Assembly (NCBI RefSeq): GCF_000003605.2 | Contig: NW_003116108.1 | Location: 1-28,378, forward strand | Length of the DNA stretch: 28,378 nucleotides | From: Saccoglossus kowalevskii | Lineage: Eukaryota; Hemichordata; Enteropneusta; Harrimaniidae | Direction: 5' to 3' | Part shown: positions 8,645 through 20,128 of the stretch, in pieces | Layout: the number at the start of each line of letters is the position of its first letter | How positions within the stretch are numbered: position 1 is the first letter of the stretch | Notes under the pieces: generated by a model | What the model was told of the DNA's origin: nothing | Database searches by the model: none | Seen by the model: only the letters and a program-made list of their open reading frames with translations | Made by a program: the position numbers and the translations under genes

Positions 8645-11048
8645 GATTGATTCACCAGCATGTAATTGGGTTAGTTCATTTGATTGATTGATTGATTCAC
8701 CAGCACGTAATTTGGTTAGTTCATTTGATTGATTCCCCAGCACGTAATTAGCTTAGTTCATTTGATTGATTCACCAGCATGTAATTGGGTTAGTTCATTT
8801 GATTGATCGATTCACCAGCACGTAATTTGGTTAGTTCATTTGATTGATTCATCAGCACGAAATTGGGTTAGTTCATTTGATTGATTCACCAGCATGTAAT
8901 TGGGTTAGTTCATTTGATTGATTCACCAGCATGTAATTCTGTTAGTTCGTTTCATTGATTCACCAGCACGTAATTAGGTTAGCTCATTTGATTGATTCAC
9001 CGACATGTAATTGGGTTAGTTCATTTGATCATTCACCAGCACGTAATTTGGATAGTTCATTTGATTGATTCACCAGCACGTAATTTGGTTAGTTCATTTG
9101 ATCATTCACCAGCACGTATTGTAGTCATTGATGATCACAGCAGTATTGGGTAGTCGTAGTCATTGATGATCACAGCATGTAATTGGTTAGTTTTTTGATG
9201 ATCACCAGCAGGTAATGAGTAGTCATTGATGATCACAGCACGTGATTGGTAGTTCATTTGATTGATTCACCAGCATGTAATTTGGTAAGTTCATTTGATT
9301 GATTCACCAGCATGTAATTGGGTTCGTTCATTTGATTGATTCACCAGCACGTAATTTGGTTAGTTCATTTGATTGATTTACCAGCCCGTAATTGGGTTAG
9401 TTCATTTGATTGATTCACCAGCACTGAATTTGGTTAGTTCGTTTGATGGATTCACCAGCATGTAATTGAGTTAGTTCATTTCATTGATTCACCAGCACGG
9501 AATTGCGCTAGTTCATTTGATTGATTCACCAGCATGTAATTCAGTTAGTTCATTTGATCATTCACCAGCACGTAATTTGGTTAGTTCATTTGATTGATTC
9601 ACCAGTACGTAATTAGGTTAGTTCATTTGATTGATTGATTCACCTGCATGTAATTGAGTTAGTTCATTTGATTATTCACCAGCACGTTATTTTGTTAGTT
9701 CATTTGATTAACTCACCAGCACGTAATTAGGTTAGTTCATTTGATTGATTCACCAGCATGTAATTGGGTTAGTTCATTTGATTGATTGATTCACCAGCAC
9801 GTAATTTGGTTAGTTCATTTGATTGATTCACCAGCACGTAATTAGCTTAGTTCATTTGATTGATTCACCAGCATGTAATTGGGTTAGTTCATTTGATTGA
9901 TCGATTCACCAGCACGTAATTTGGTTAGTTCATTTGATTGATTCATCAGCACGAAATTAGGTTAGTTCATTTGATTGATTCACCAGCATGTAATTGGGTT
10001 AGTTCATTTGATTGATTCACCAGCATGTAATTCTGTTAGTTCGTTTGATTCATTCACCAGCACGTAATTAGGTTAGCTCATTTGATTGATTCACCAGCAT
10101 GTAATTGGGTTAGTTCATTTGATCATTCACCAGCACGTAATTTGGATAGTTCATTTGATTGATTCACCAGCACGTAATTTGGTTAGTTCATTTGATCATT
10201 CACCAGCACGTAATTTGGTTAGTTCATTTGATTGATTCACCAGCATGTAATTGGGTTAGTTCGTTAGTTCATTTGATTGATTCACCAGCATGTAATTGAG
10301 TTAGTTCATTTGATGATTCACCAGCACGTGATTTGGTTAGTTCATTTGATTGATTCACCAGCATGTAATTTGGTAAGTTCATTTGATTGATTCACCAGCA
10401 TGTAATTGGGTTAGTTCATTTGATTGATTCACCAGCACGTAATTTGGTTAGTTCATTTGATTGATTTACCAGCCCGTAATTGGGTTAGTTCATTTGATTG
10501 ATTCACCAGCACTGAATTTGATTAGTTCGTTTGATGGATTCACCAGCATGTAATTGAGTTAGTTCATTTCATTGATTCACCAGCACGGAATTGCGCTAGT
10601 TCATTTGATTGATTCACCAGCATGTAACTCAGTTAGTTCATTTGATCATTCACCAGCACGTAATTTGGTTAGTTCATTTGATTGATTCACCAGCATGTAA
10701 TTGGGTTAGTTCATTTGATTGATGGATTCACCAGCACGTAATTTGGTTAGTTCATTTGATTGATTCACCAGCATGTAATTGAGTTAGTTCATTTCATTGA
10801 TTCACCAGCACGGAATTGCGCTAGTTCATTTGATTGATTCACCAGCATGTAATTGAGTTAGTTCATTTGATCATTCACCAGCACGTAATTTGGTTAGTTC
10901 ATTTGATTGATTTTCCAGCCCGTAATTGGGTTAGTTCATTTGATTGATTCACCAGCACTGAATTTGATTAGTTCGTTTGATGGATTCACCAGCATGTAAT
11001 TGAGTTAGTTCATTTCATTGATTCACCAGCACGTTATTTTGTTAGTTC
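8645..11048 (+). repeat. C-type block with two HOR units
   Basis: It holds a partial unit, a full unit from the CTG marker at 8938 to the next at 10032 (1094 bp), and a Q-form unit from 10032. The Q form has TTCGTTTGATTCATTC at its start and lacks the T7 monomer. After about 10690 the order is scrambled: TTCATTTC/CACGG/GCGC appears twice, and a GATGGATTC 41-mer lies between them. The block ends through CACGTTATTTT into T type. The part up to 9112 copies 5541-6009 at offset 3103; from about 9300 to 10031 the offset to the earlier copy is 3109. Confidence 0.88.
9113..9260. other. Run-collapsed stretch, probable consensus error
   Basis: Against the HOR order expected here (179 bp, five monomers), this stretch has 148 bp: 31 bases are missing and none is gained. 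Nearly all losses shorten a run: TT to T, CC to C, AA to A, TTT to TT. GTAGTCATTGATGATCACAGC stands in several places for the normal head, core and box. Flanks are normal, and monomer order (TTCGTTAGTTC, T-run, CAGG, CACGTG) is intact. That fits unpolished long-read sequence better than mutation. Confidence 0.85.
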
Positions 11049-12902
11049 ATTTGATTGTTTTACCAGAATGTAATTGAGTTAGTTCATTTGATTGATTTAC
11101 CAGCATGTAATTGAGTTAGTTCATTTGATTGATTTACCAGCATGTAATTTGGTTAGTTCATTTGATTGATTTACCAGCACGTAATTGAGTTAGTTCATTT
11201 GATTGATTTACCAGCATGTAACTGGGTTAGTACATTTGATTGATTTACCAGAATGTAATTGAGTTAGTTCATTTGATTGATTTACCAGCATGTAATTGAG
11301 TTAGTACATTTGATTGATTTACCAGAATGTAATTGAGTTAGTTCATTTGATTGATTTACCAGCATGTAATTGGGTTAGTTCATTTAATTGATTCACCAGC
11401 ATGTAATTGGGTTAGTTCATTTGATTGATTTACCAGCATGTAATTGAGTTAGTTCATTTGATTGATTTACAAGCACGTAATTGAGTTAGTTCATTTGATT
11501 GATTTACCAGCACGTAATTGAGTTAGTTCATTTGATTGATTTACCAGAATGTAATTGAGTTAGTTCATTTGATTGATTTACCAGCATGTAATTGAGTTAG
11601 TTCATTTGATTGATTTACCAGCATGTAATTGAGTTAGTTCATTTGATTGATTTACCAGAATGTAATTGAGTTAGTTCATTTGATTGATTCACCAGCACGT
11701 AATTTGGTTAGTTCATTTGATTGATTTACCAGCACGTAATTGAGTTAGTTCACTTGATTGATTTACCAGCACGTAATTGAGTTAGTTCATTTGATTGATT
11801 TACCAGAATGTAATTGAGTTAGTTCATTTGATTGATTTACCAGCACGTAATTGAGTTAGTTCATTTGATTTGTTTACCAGAATGTAATTGAGTTAGTTCA
11901 TTTGATTGATTTACCAGCATGTAATTGAGTTAGTTCATCTGATTGATTTACCAGCATGTAATTTGGTTAGTTCATTTGATTGATTTACCAGCACGTAATT
12001 GAGTTAGTTCATTTGATTGATTTACCAGCATGTAATTTGGTTAGTTCATTTGATTGATTTACCAGCATGTAATTGAGTTAGTTCATTTGATTGACTTACC
12101 AGCACGTAATAGAGTTAGTTCATTTGATTGATTTACCAGCACGTAATTGAGTTAGTTCATTTGATTGATTTACCAGCATGTAATTGAGTTAGTTCATTTG
12201 ATTGATTTACCAGCATGTAATTGAGTTAGTTCATTTGATTGATTTACCAGCATGTAATTGTGTTAGTTCATTTGATTGATTTACCAGCATGTAATTTGGT
12301 TAGTTCATTTGATTGATTTACCAGCACGTAATTGAGTTAGTTCATTTGATTGATTTACCAGCATGTAACTGGGTTAGTTCATTTGATTGATTTACCAGAA
12401 TGTAATTGAGTTAGTTCATTTGATTGATTTACCAGCATGTAATTGAGTTAGTACATTTGATTGATTTACCGGCACGTAATTGAGTTAGTTCATTTGATTG
12501 ATTCACCAGCATGTAATTGGGTTAGTTCATTTGATTGATTCACCAGCATGTAATTGGGTTAGTTCATTTGATTGATTTACCAGCATGTAATTGAGTTAGT
12601 TCATTTGATTGATTTACAAGCACGTAATTGAGTTAGTTCATTTGATTGATTTACCAGCACGTAATTGAGTTAGTTCATTTGATTGATTTACCAGAATGTA
12701 ATTGAGTTAGTTCATTTGATTGATTTACCAGCATGTAATTGAGTTAGTTCATTTGATTGATTTACCAGCATGTAATTGAGTTAGTTCATTTGATTGATTT
12801 ACCAGAATGTAACTGAGTTAGTTCATTTGATTGATTTACCAGAATGTAATTGAGTTAGTTCATTTGATTGATTTACCAGCATGTAATTGAGTTAGTTCAT
12901 TT
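11049..12902 (+). repeat. T-type block with two HOR units
   Basis: T-HOR markers are AACTGG at 11222 and 12369 (1147 bp apart, exactly 31 x 37), each followed 247 bp later by ACAAG (11469, 12616). Other tags are GATTTGTTTACC (about 11867) and GACTTACC/CACGTAATAGAG (about 12094). The first part copies 1272-1958 (offset 9775). From about 11717 it matches 17067 onward at offset 5350, falling to 5313 after one extra monomer near 12200. A lone C-type monomer lies near 11690 and two near 12505-12545. Confidence 0.88.
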
Positions 12903-13154
12903 GATTGATTCACCAGCACTGAATTTGGTAAGTTCATTTGATTGATTCACCAGCATGTAATTGGGTTAGTTCATTTGATTGATTCACCAGCACGTAATTT
13001 GGTTAGTTCATTTGATTGATTTACCAGCCCGTAATTGGGTTAGTTCATTTGATTGATTCACCAGCACTGAATTTGATTAGTTCGTTTGATGGATTTACCA
13101 GCATGTAATTGAGTTACTTCATTTGATTGATTTACCAGCATGTAATTGAGTTAG
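12903..13154 (+). repeat. C-type patch followed by two T-type monomers
   Basis: The patch carries CACTGAATTTGGTAAG, CCCGTAATTGGG, CACTGAATTTGATTAG and TTCGTTTGATGG. The last of these joins a TTACC box rather than the usual CACC, so the C-to-T change falls inside one monomer. It matches 18216-18420 at offset 5313, where the same junction occurs. Two T-type monomers follow before C type resumes. Confidence 0.8.
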
Positions 13155-13944
13155 TTCATTTGATTGATTCATCAGCACGAAATTAGGTTAGTTCATTTGA
13201 TTGATTCACCAGCATGTAATTGGGTTAGATCATTTGATTGATTCACCAGCATGTAATTCTGTTAGTTCGTTTGATTGATTCACCAGCACGTAATTAGGTT
13301 AGCTCATTTGATTGATTCACCAACATGTAATTGGGTTAGTTCATTTGATCATTCACCAGCACGTAATTTGGATAGTTCATTTGATTGATTCACCAGCACG
13401 TAATTTGGTTAGTTCATTTGATCATTCACCAGCACGTAATTTGGTTAGTTCATTTGATTGATTCACCAGCATGTGTCATTGGGTTAGTTCGTTAGTTCAT
13501 TTGATTGATTCACCAGCATGTAATTGGGTTAGTTTTTTTGATTGATTCACCAGCAGGTAATTGAGTTAGTTCATTTGATGATTCACCAGCACGTGATTTG
13601 GTAAGTTCATTTGATTGATTCACCAGCATGTAATTGGGTTAGTTCATTTGATTGATTCACCAGCACGTAATTTGGTTAGTTCATTTGATTGATTTACCAG
13701 CCCGTAATTGGGTTAGTTCATTTGATTGATTCACCAGCACTGAATTTGATTAGTTCGTTTGATGGATTCACCAGCATGTAATTGAGTTAGTTCATTTCAT
13801 TGATTCACCAGCACGGAATTGCGCTAGTTCATTTGATTGATTCACCAGCATGTAATTGAGTTAGTTCATTTGATCATTCACCAGCACGTAATTTGGTTAG
13901 TTCATTTGATTGATTCACCAGCATGTAATTGGGTTAGTTCATTT
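13155..13944 (+). repeat. C-type HOR copy (partial) with first copy of a 1450-bp tandem duplication
   Basis: It begins at CATCAGCACGAAATTAGG and has the private change GGGTTAGATC near 13226. The CTG marker is at 13258, with CACCAACATG, GATCATT and CATGTGTCATTGGG (13471) after it. From about 13131 to 13550 it matches 14581-15000 at offset 1450, private changes included. From about 13570 it matches 26984 onward at offset 13414. Confidence 0.88.
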
Positions 13945-14608
13945 GATTGATTTACCAGCATGTAATCGGGTTAGTTCATTTGATTGATTTACCAGAATGT
14001 AATTGAGTTAGTTCATTTGATTGATTTACCAGCATGTAATTGGGTTAGTTCATTTGATTGATTTACCAGCATGTAATTGAGTTAGTTCATTTGATTGATT
14101 TACCAGCACGTAATTGAGTTAGTTCATTTGATTGATTTACCAGCACGTAATTGAGTTAGTTCATTTGATTGATTTACCAGCACATAATTGAGTTAGTTCA
14201 TTTGATTGATTTACCAGCACGTAATTGAGTTAGTTCACTTGATTGATTTACCAGCAAAAAAATTGAGTTAGTTCATTTGATTGTTTTACCAGAATGTAAT
14301 TGAGTTAGTTCATTTGATTGATTTACCAGCATGTAATTGAGTTAGTTCATTTGATTGATTTACCAGCATGTAATTTGGTTAGTTCATTTGATTGATTTAC
14401 CAGCACGTAATTGAGTTAGTTCATTTGATTGATTTACCAGCATGTAATTTGGTTAGTTCATTTGATTGATTTACCAGCACGTAATTGAGTTAGTTCATTT
14501 GATTGATTTACCAGCATGTAACTGGATTAGTTCATTTGATTGATTTACCAGGATGTAATTGAGTTAGTTCATTTGATTGATTTACCAGCATGTAATTGAG
14601 TTAGTTCA
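13945..14608 (+). repeat. T-type block
   Basis: It contains GTAATCGGG, GTTCACTTG followed by the A-tract monomer (14256-14262), GATTGTTTTACC, and the AACTGG marker at 14522. The partner marker ACAAG, expected 247 bp later, is absent because the block is cut by the C-type copy at 14609. This is the only one of ten T-HOR copies where the pair is broken. The block matches 27359-28020 at offset 13414. Confidence 0.85.
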
Positions 14609-15006
14609 TTTGATTGATTCATCAGCACGAAATTAGGTTAGTTCATTTGATTGATTCACCAGCATGTAATTGGGTTAGATCATTTGATTGATTCACCAGC
14701 ATGTAATTCTGTTAGTTCGTTTGATTGATTCACCAGCACGTAATTAGGTTAGCTCATTTGATTGATTCACCAACATGTAATTGGGTTAGTTCATTTGATC
14801 ATTCACCAGCACGTAATTTGGATAGTTCATTTGATTGATTCACCAGCACGTAATTTGGTTAGTTCATTTGATCATTCACCAGCACGTAATTTGGTTAGTT
14901 CATTTGATTGATTCACCAGCATGTGTCATTGGGTTAGTTCGTTAGTTCATTTGATTGATTCACCAGCATGTAATTGGGTTAGTTTTTTTGATTGATTCAC
15001 CGGCAG
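14609..15006 (+). repeat. Second copy of the 1450-bp duplication (C-type)
   Basis: It repeats 13159-13556, including GGGTTAGATC, CACCAACATG and CATGTGTCATTGGG, with the CTG marker at 14708. It ends at a CACCGGCAGG box (CACCAGCAGG in the first copy), where an irregular T-type stretch begins. Confidence 0.88.
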
Positions 15007-15155
15007 GTATTGAGTTAGTTCATTTGATTGATTTACCAGCATGTAATTTGGTTAGTTCATTTGATTGATTTACCAGCATGTTAATTGAGTAGTTCATTTG
15101 ATTGATTACCAGAATGTAATGAGTTACTAGTAGTCATTTGATGATTCACAGCATG
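15007..15155. other. Stretch with single-base run losses
   Basis: Here are GGTATTGAG, ATGTTAATTGAGTAG, GATTACCAG, GTAATGAG, ACTAGTAGTCATTTGATGATTCACAGC. The losses are single bases in TT, AA or CC runs, plus one extra T. The downstream tandem copy at 15555-15605 is regular over the same ACTAGTAG variant, so the irregularity is local to this copy. Confidence 0.8.
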
Positions 15156-18100
15156 TAATTGAGTTAGTTCATTTGATTGATTTACCAGCATGTAATTGGG
15201 TTAGTTCATTTGATTGATTTACCAGAATGTAATTGAGTTAGTTCATTTGATTGATTTACCAGCATGTAATTGAGTTAGTTCATTTGTTTGATTTAACAGC
15301 ACGTAATTGAGTTAGTTCATTTGATTGATTTACCAGCATGTAATTGAGTTAGTTCATTTGATTGATTTACCAGCATGTAATTGGGTTAGTTCATTTGATT
15401 GATTCACCAGCATGTAATTGGGTTAGTTCATTTGATTGATTTACCAGAATGTAATTGAGTTAGTTCATTTGATTGATTCACCAGCATGTAATTGAGTTAG
15501 TTCATTTGATTGATTTACCAGCATGTAATTGGGTTAGTTCATTTGATTGATTTACCAGAATGTAATTGAGTTACTAGTAGTTCATTTGATTGATTCACCA
15601 GCATGTAATTGGGTTAGTTCATTTGATTGATTTACCAGCATGTAATTGGGTTAGTTCATTTGATTGATTTACCAGAATGTAATTGAGTTAGTTCATTTGA
15701 TTGATTTACCAGCATGTAATTGAGTTAGTTCATTTGTTTGATTTAACAGCACGTAATTGAGTTAGTTCATTTGATTGATTTACCAGCATGTAATTGAGTT
15801 AGTTCATTTGATTGATTTACCAGCACGTAATTGAGTTAGTTCATTTGATTGATTTACCAGCACGTAATTGAGTTAGTTCATTTGATTGATTTACCAGCAC
15901 ATAATTGAGTTAGTTCATTTGATTGATTTACCAGCACGTAATTGAGTTAGTTCACTTGATTGATTTACCAGCAAAAAAATTGAGTTAGTTCATTTGATTG
16001 TTTTACCAGAATGTAATTGAGTTAGTTCATTTGATTGATTTACCAGCATGTAATTGAGTTAGTTCATTTGATTGATTTACCAGCATGTGATTTGGTTAGT
16101 TCATTTGATTGATTTACCAGCACGTAATTGAGTTAGTTCATTTGATTGATTTACCAGCATGTAATTTGGTTAGTTCATTTGATTGATTTACCAGCATGTA
16201 ATTGAGTTAGTTCATTTGATTGACTTACCAGCACGTAATAGAGTTAGTTCATTTGATTGATTTACCAGCACGTAATTGAGTTAGTTCATTTGATTGATTT
16301 ACCAGAATGTAATTGAGTTAGTTCATTTGATTGATTTACCAGCATGTAATTGAGTTAGTTCATTTGATTGATTTACCAGCATGTAATTTGGTTAGTTCAT
16401 TTGATTGATTTACCAGCACGTAATTGAGTTAGTTCATTTGATTGATTTACCAGCATGTAACTGGGTTAGTTCATTTGATTGATTTACCAGAATGTAATTG
16501 AGTTAGTTCATTTGATTGATTTACCAGCATGTAATTGAGTTAGTACATTTGATTGATTTACCGGCACGTAATTGAGTTAGTTCATTTGATTGATTTACCA
16601 GCATGTAATTGGGTTAGTTCATTTAATTGATTCACCAGCATGTAATTGGGTTAGTTCATTTGATTGATTTACCTGCATGTAATTGAGTTAGTTCATTTGA
16701 TTGATTTACAAGCACGTAATTGAGTTAGTTCATTTGATTGATTTACCAGCACGTAATTGAGTTAGTTCATTTGATTGATTTACCAGAATGTAATTGAGTT
16801 AGTTCATTTGATTGATTTACCAGCATGTAATTGAGTTACTTCATTTGATTGATTTACCAGCATGTAATTGAGTTAGTTCATTTGATTGATTTACCAGAAT
16901 GTAATTGAGTTAGTTCATTTGATTGATTTACAAGAATGTAATTGAGTTAGTTCATTTGATTGATTTACCAGCATGTAATTGAGTTAGTTCATTTGATTGA
17001 TTTACCAGCACGTAATTGAGTTAGTTCATTTGATTGATTTACCAGCATGTAATTGGGTTAGTTCATTTGATTGATTTACCAGCACGTAATTGAGTTAGTT
17101 CACTTGATTGATTTACCAGCACGTAATTGAGTTAGTTCATTTGATTGATTTACCAGAATGTAATTGAGTTAGTTCATTTGATTGATTTACCAGCACGTAA
17201 TTGAGTTAGTTCATTTGATTTGTTTACCAGAATGTAATTGAGTTAGTTCATTTGATTGATTTACCAGCATGTAATTGAGTTAGTTCATTTGATTGATTTA
17301 CCAGCATGTAATTTGGTTAGTACATTTGATTGATTTACCAGCACGTAATTGAGTTAGTTCATTTGATTGATTTACCAGCATGTAATTTGGTTAGTTCATT
17401 TGATTGATTTACCAGCATGTAATTGAGTTAGTTCATTTGATTGACTTACCAGCACGTAATAGAGTTAGTTCATTTGATTGATTTACCAGCACGTAATTGA
17501 GTTAGTTCATTTGATTGATTTACCAGAATGTAATTGAGTTAGTTCATTTGATTGATTTACCAGCATGTAATTGTGTTAGTTCATTTGATTGATTTACCAG
17601 CATGTAATTTGGTTAGTTCATTTGATTGATTTACCAGCACGTAATTGAGTTAGTTCATTTGATTGATTTACCAGCATGTAACTGGGTTAGTTCATTTGAT
17701 TGATTTACCAGAATGTAATTGAGTTAGTTCATTTGATTGATTTACCAGCATGTAATTGAGTTAGTACATTTGATTGATTTACCGGCACGTAATTGAGTTA
17801 GTTCATTTGATTGATTTACCAGCATGTAATTGGGTTAGTTCATTTAATTGATTCACCAGCATGTAATTGGGTTAGTTCATTTGATTGATTTACCAGCATG
17901 TAATTGAGTTAGTTCATTTGATTGATTTACAAGCACGTAATTGAGTTAGTTCATTTGATTGATTTACCAGCACGTAATTGAGTTAGTTCATTTGATTGAT
18001 TTACCAGAATGTAATTGAGTTAGTTCATTTGATTGATTTACGAGCATGTAATTGAGTTACTTCATTTGATTGATTTACCAGCATGTAATTGAGTTAGTTC

Positions 18101-18206
18101 ATTTGATTGATTTACCAGAATGTAATTGAGTTAGTTCATTTGATTGATTTACCAGAATGTAATTGAGTTAGTTCATTTGATTGATTTACCAGCATGTAAT
18201 TGAGTT
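15007..18206 (+). repeat. Longest T-type block with nested tandem duplications
   Basis: After an irregular first 150 bp it contains a 450-bp tandem duplication, tagged by ACTAGTAG (15126, 15573) and CATTTGTTTGATTTAACAGC (15281, 15731). It also holds the A-tract monomer at 15973-15979. A duplication of about 1.0 kb with period exactly 1221 (33 x 37) follows: 16005-17000 against 17226-18221. T-HOR markers are AACTGG at 16461 and 17682, with ACAAG 247 bp after each. GACTTACC at 16220 and 17441 shows the same 1221-bp step. Confidence 0.88.
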
Positions 18207-18420
18207 AGTTCATTTGATTGATTCACCAGCACTGAATTTGGTAAGTTCATTTGATTGATTCACCAGCATGTAATTGGGTTAGTTCATTTGATTGATTCAC
18301 CAGCACGTAATTTGGTTAGTTCATTTGATTGATTTACCAGCCCGTAATTGGGTTAGTTCATTTGATTGATTCACCAGCACTGAATTTGATTAGTTCGTTT
18401 GATGGATTTACCAGCATGTA
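18207..18420 (+). repeat. C-type patch
   Basis: A six-monomer patch (CACTGAATTTGGTAAG, plain, plain, CCCG, CACTGAATTTGATTAG, TTCG-GATGG). It copies 12903-13107 at offset 5313 and ends, as that copy does, in a TTACC box. Confidence 0.82.
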
Positions 18421-18626
18421 ATGAGTAGTTCATTTGATGATTTACCAGAATGTAGTTGAGTAGTTCATTTGATTGATTACCAGCATGTAATTGAGTTGTT
18501 CATTTGATGATTTACCAGCATGTAATTGAGGTAGTCATTTGATGATTTACCAGAATGTGATTGAGATAGTTCATTTGATTGATTACCAGAATGTAACTGA
18601 GTTAGTTCATTTGATTGATTTTACCA
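18419..18626. other. Stretch with single-base run losses
   Basis: Six consecutive T-type monomers show GTAATGAGTAG, GATGATTTACC, GAGTTGTTC, GAGGTAGTC, GAGATAGTTC, GATTACC and, at the end, GATTTTACC with one T too many. Sequence on both sides is regular. The block 2570-2760, which has the same monomer order, is also regular. Confidence 0.8.
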
Positions 18627-19017
18627 GCATGTAATTGAGTTAGTTCATTTGATTGATTTACCAACACGTAATTGAGTTAGTTCATTTGATTGTTTTACCA
18701 GCATGTAATTGGGTTAGTTCATTTGATTGATTCACCAGCATGTAATTGGGTTAGTTCATTTGATTGATTTACCAGCATGTAATTGGGTTAGTTCATTTGA
18801 TTGATTTACCAGAATGTAATTGAGTTAGTTCATTTGATTGATTTACCAGCATGTAATTGAGTTAGTTCATTTGATTGATTTACCAGAATGTGATTGAGTT
18901 AGTTCATTTGATTGATTTACCAGAATGTAATTGAGTTAGTTCATTTGATTGATTTACCAGCCCGTAATTTGGTTAGTTCATTTGATTGATTTACCAGCCC
19001 GTAATTGGGTTAGTTCA
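18421..19017 (+). repeat. T-type block, damaged at its start
   Basis: The first 205 bp have many single-base losses (listed separately). From about 18640 the block is clean and follows 2790-3165 at offset 15853: CCAACACG, TTGTTTTACC, GAATG/GAATGTGATT and two CCCG monomers. It then passes into C type at the same point as the earlier copy. Confidence 0.85.
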
Positions 19018-20128
19018 TTTGATTGATTCACCAGCACTGAATTTGATTAGTTCGTTTGATGGATTCACCAGCATGTAATTGAGTTAGTTCATTTCATTGA
19101 TTCACCAGCACGGAATTGCGCTAGTTCATTTGATTGATTCACCAGCATGTAACTCAGTTAGTTCATTTGATCATTCACCAGCACGTAATTTGGTTAGTTC
19201 ATTTGATTGATTCACCAGCATGTAATTGGGTTAGTTCATTTGATTGATGGATTCACCAGCACGTAATTTGGTTAGTTCATTTGATTGATTCACCAGCACG
19301 TAATTTGGTTAGTTCATTTGATTGATTTACCAGCCCGTAATTGGGTTAGTTCATTTGATTGATTCACCAGCACTGAATTTGATTAGTTCGTTTGATGGAT
19401 TCACCAGCATGTAATTGAGTTAGTTCATTTCATTGATTCACCACCACGGAATTGCGCGAGTTCATTTGATTGATTCACCAGCATGTAACTTAGTTAGTTC
19501 ATTTGATCATTCACCAGCACGTAATTTGGTTAGTTCATTTGATTGATTCACCAGCACGTAATTAGTTTAGTTCATTTGATTGATTCACCAGCATGTAATT
19601 GAGTTAGTTCATTTGATTGATTCACCAGCACGTAATTTGGTTAGTTCATTTGATTGATTCACCAGCACGTAATTAGTTTAGTTCATTTGATTGATTCACT
19701 AGCATGTAATTAGGTTAGTTCATTTGATTGATTGATTCACCTGCATGCAATTGAGTTAGTTCATTTGATTATTCACCAGCACGTTATTTTGTTAGTTCAT
19801 TTGATTAACTCACCAGCACGTAATTAGGTTAGTTCATTTGATTGATTCACCAGCATGTAATTGGGTTAGTTCATTTGATTGATTGATTCACCAGCACGTA
19901 ATTTGGTTAGTTCATTTGATTGATTCACCAGCACGTAATTAGCTTAGTTCATTTGATTGATTCACCAGCATGTAATTGGGTTAGTTCATTTGATTGATCG
20001 ATTCACCACCACGTAATTTGGTTAGTTCATTTGATTGATTCATCAGCACGAAATTAGGTTAGTTCATTTGATTGATTCACCAGCATGTAATTGGGTTAGT
20101 TCATTTGATTGATTCACCAGCATGTAAT
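19018..20128 (+). repeat. C-type block: 336-bp duplication, then HOR tail
   Basis: The run CACTGAATTTGA, TTCG-GATGG, CACGG, GCGC, GTAACTCAG, GATCATT appears twice with a 336-bp step (CATGTAAC at 19146 and 19482). The second copy has decayed to CCACCACGG, GCGCGAG and GTAACTTAG. Next come a TTAGTTTAG pair, CACTAGCATG, a 3xGATT monomer and CCTGCATGCAATT. GATTATT, GATTAACTCACC (19806) and the rest of the HOR follow up to the CTG marker at 20129. Confidence 0.85.

Noticed and set aside
9113-9260. A distinct, shorter satellite family (about 30-bp units)
   Set aside because: Monomer order and rare variants (TTCGTTAGTTC, T-run, CAGG, CACGTG) are those of the normal HOR; the short units are explained by base losses in runs.
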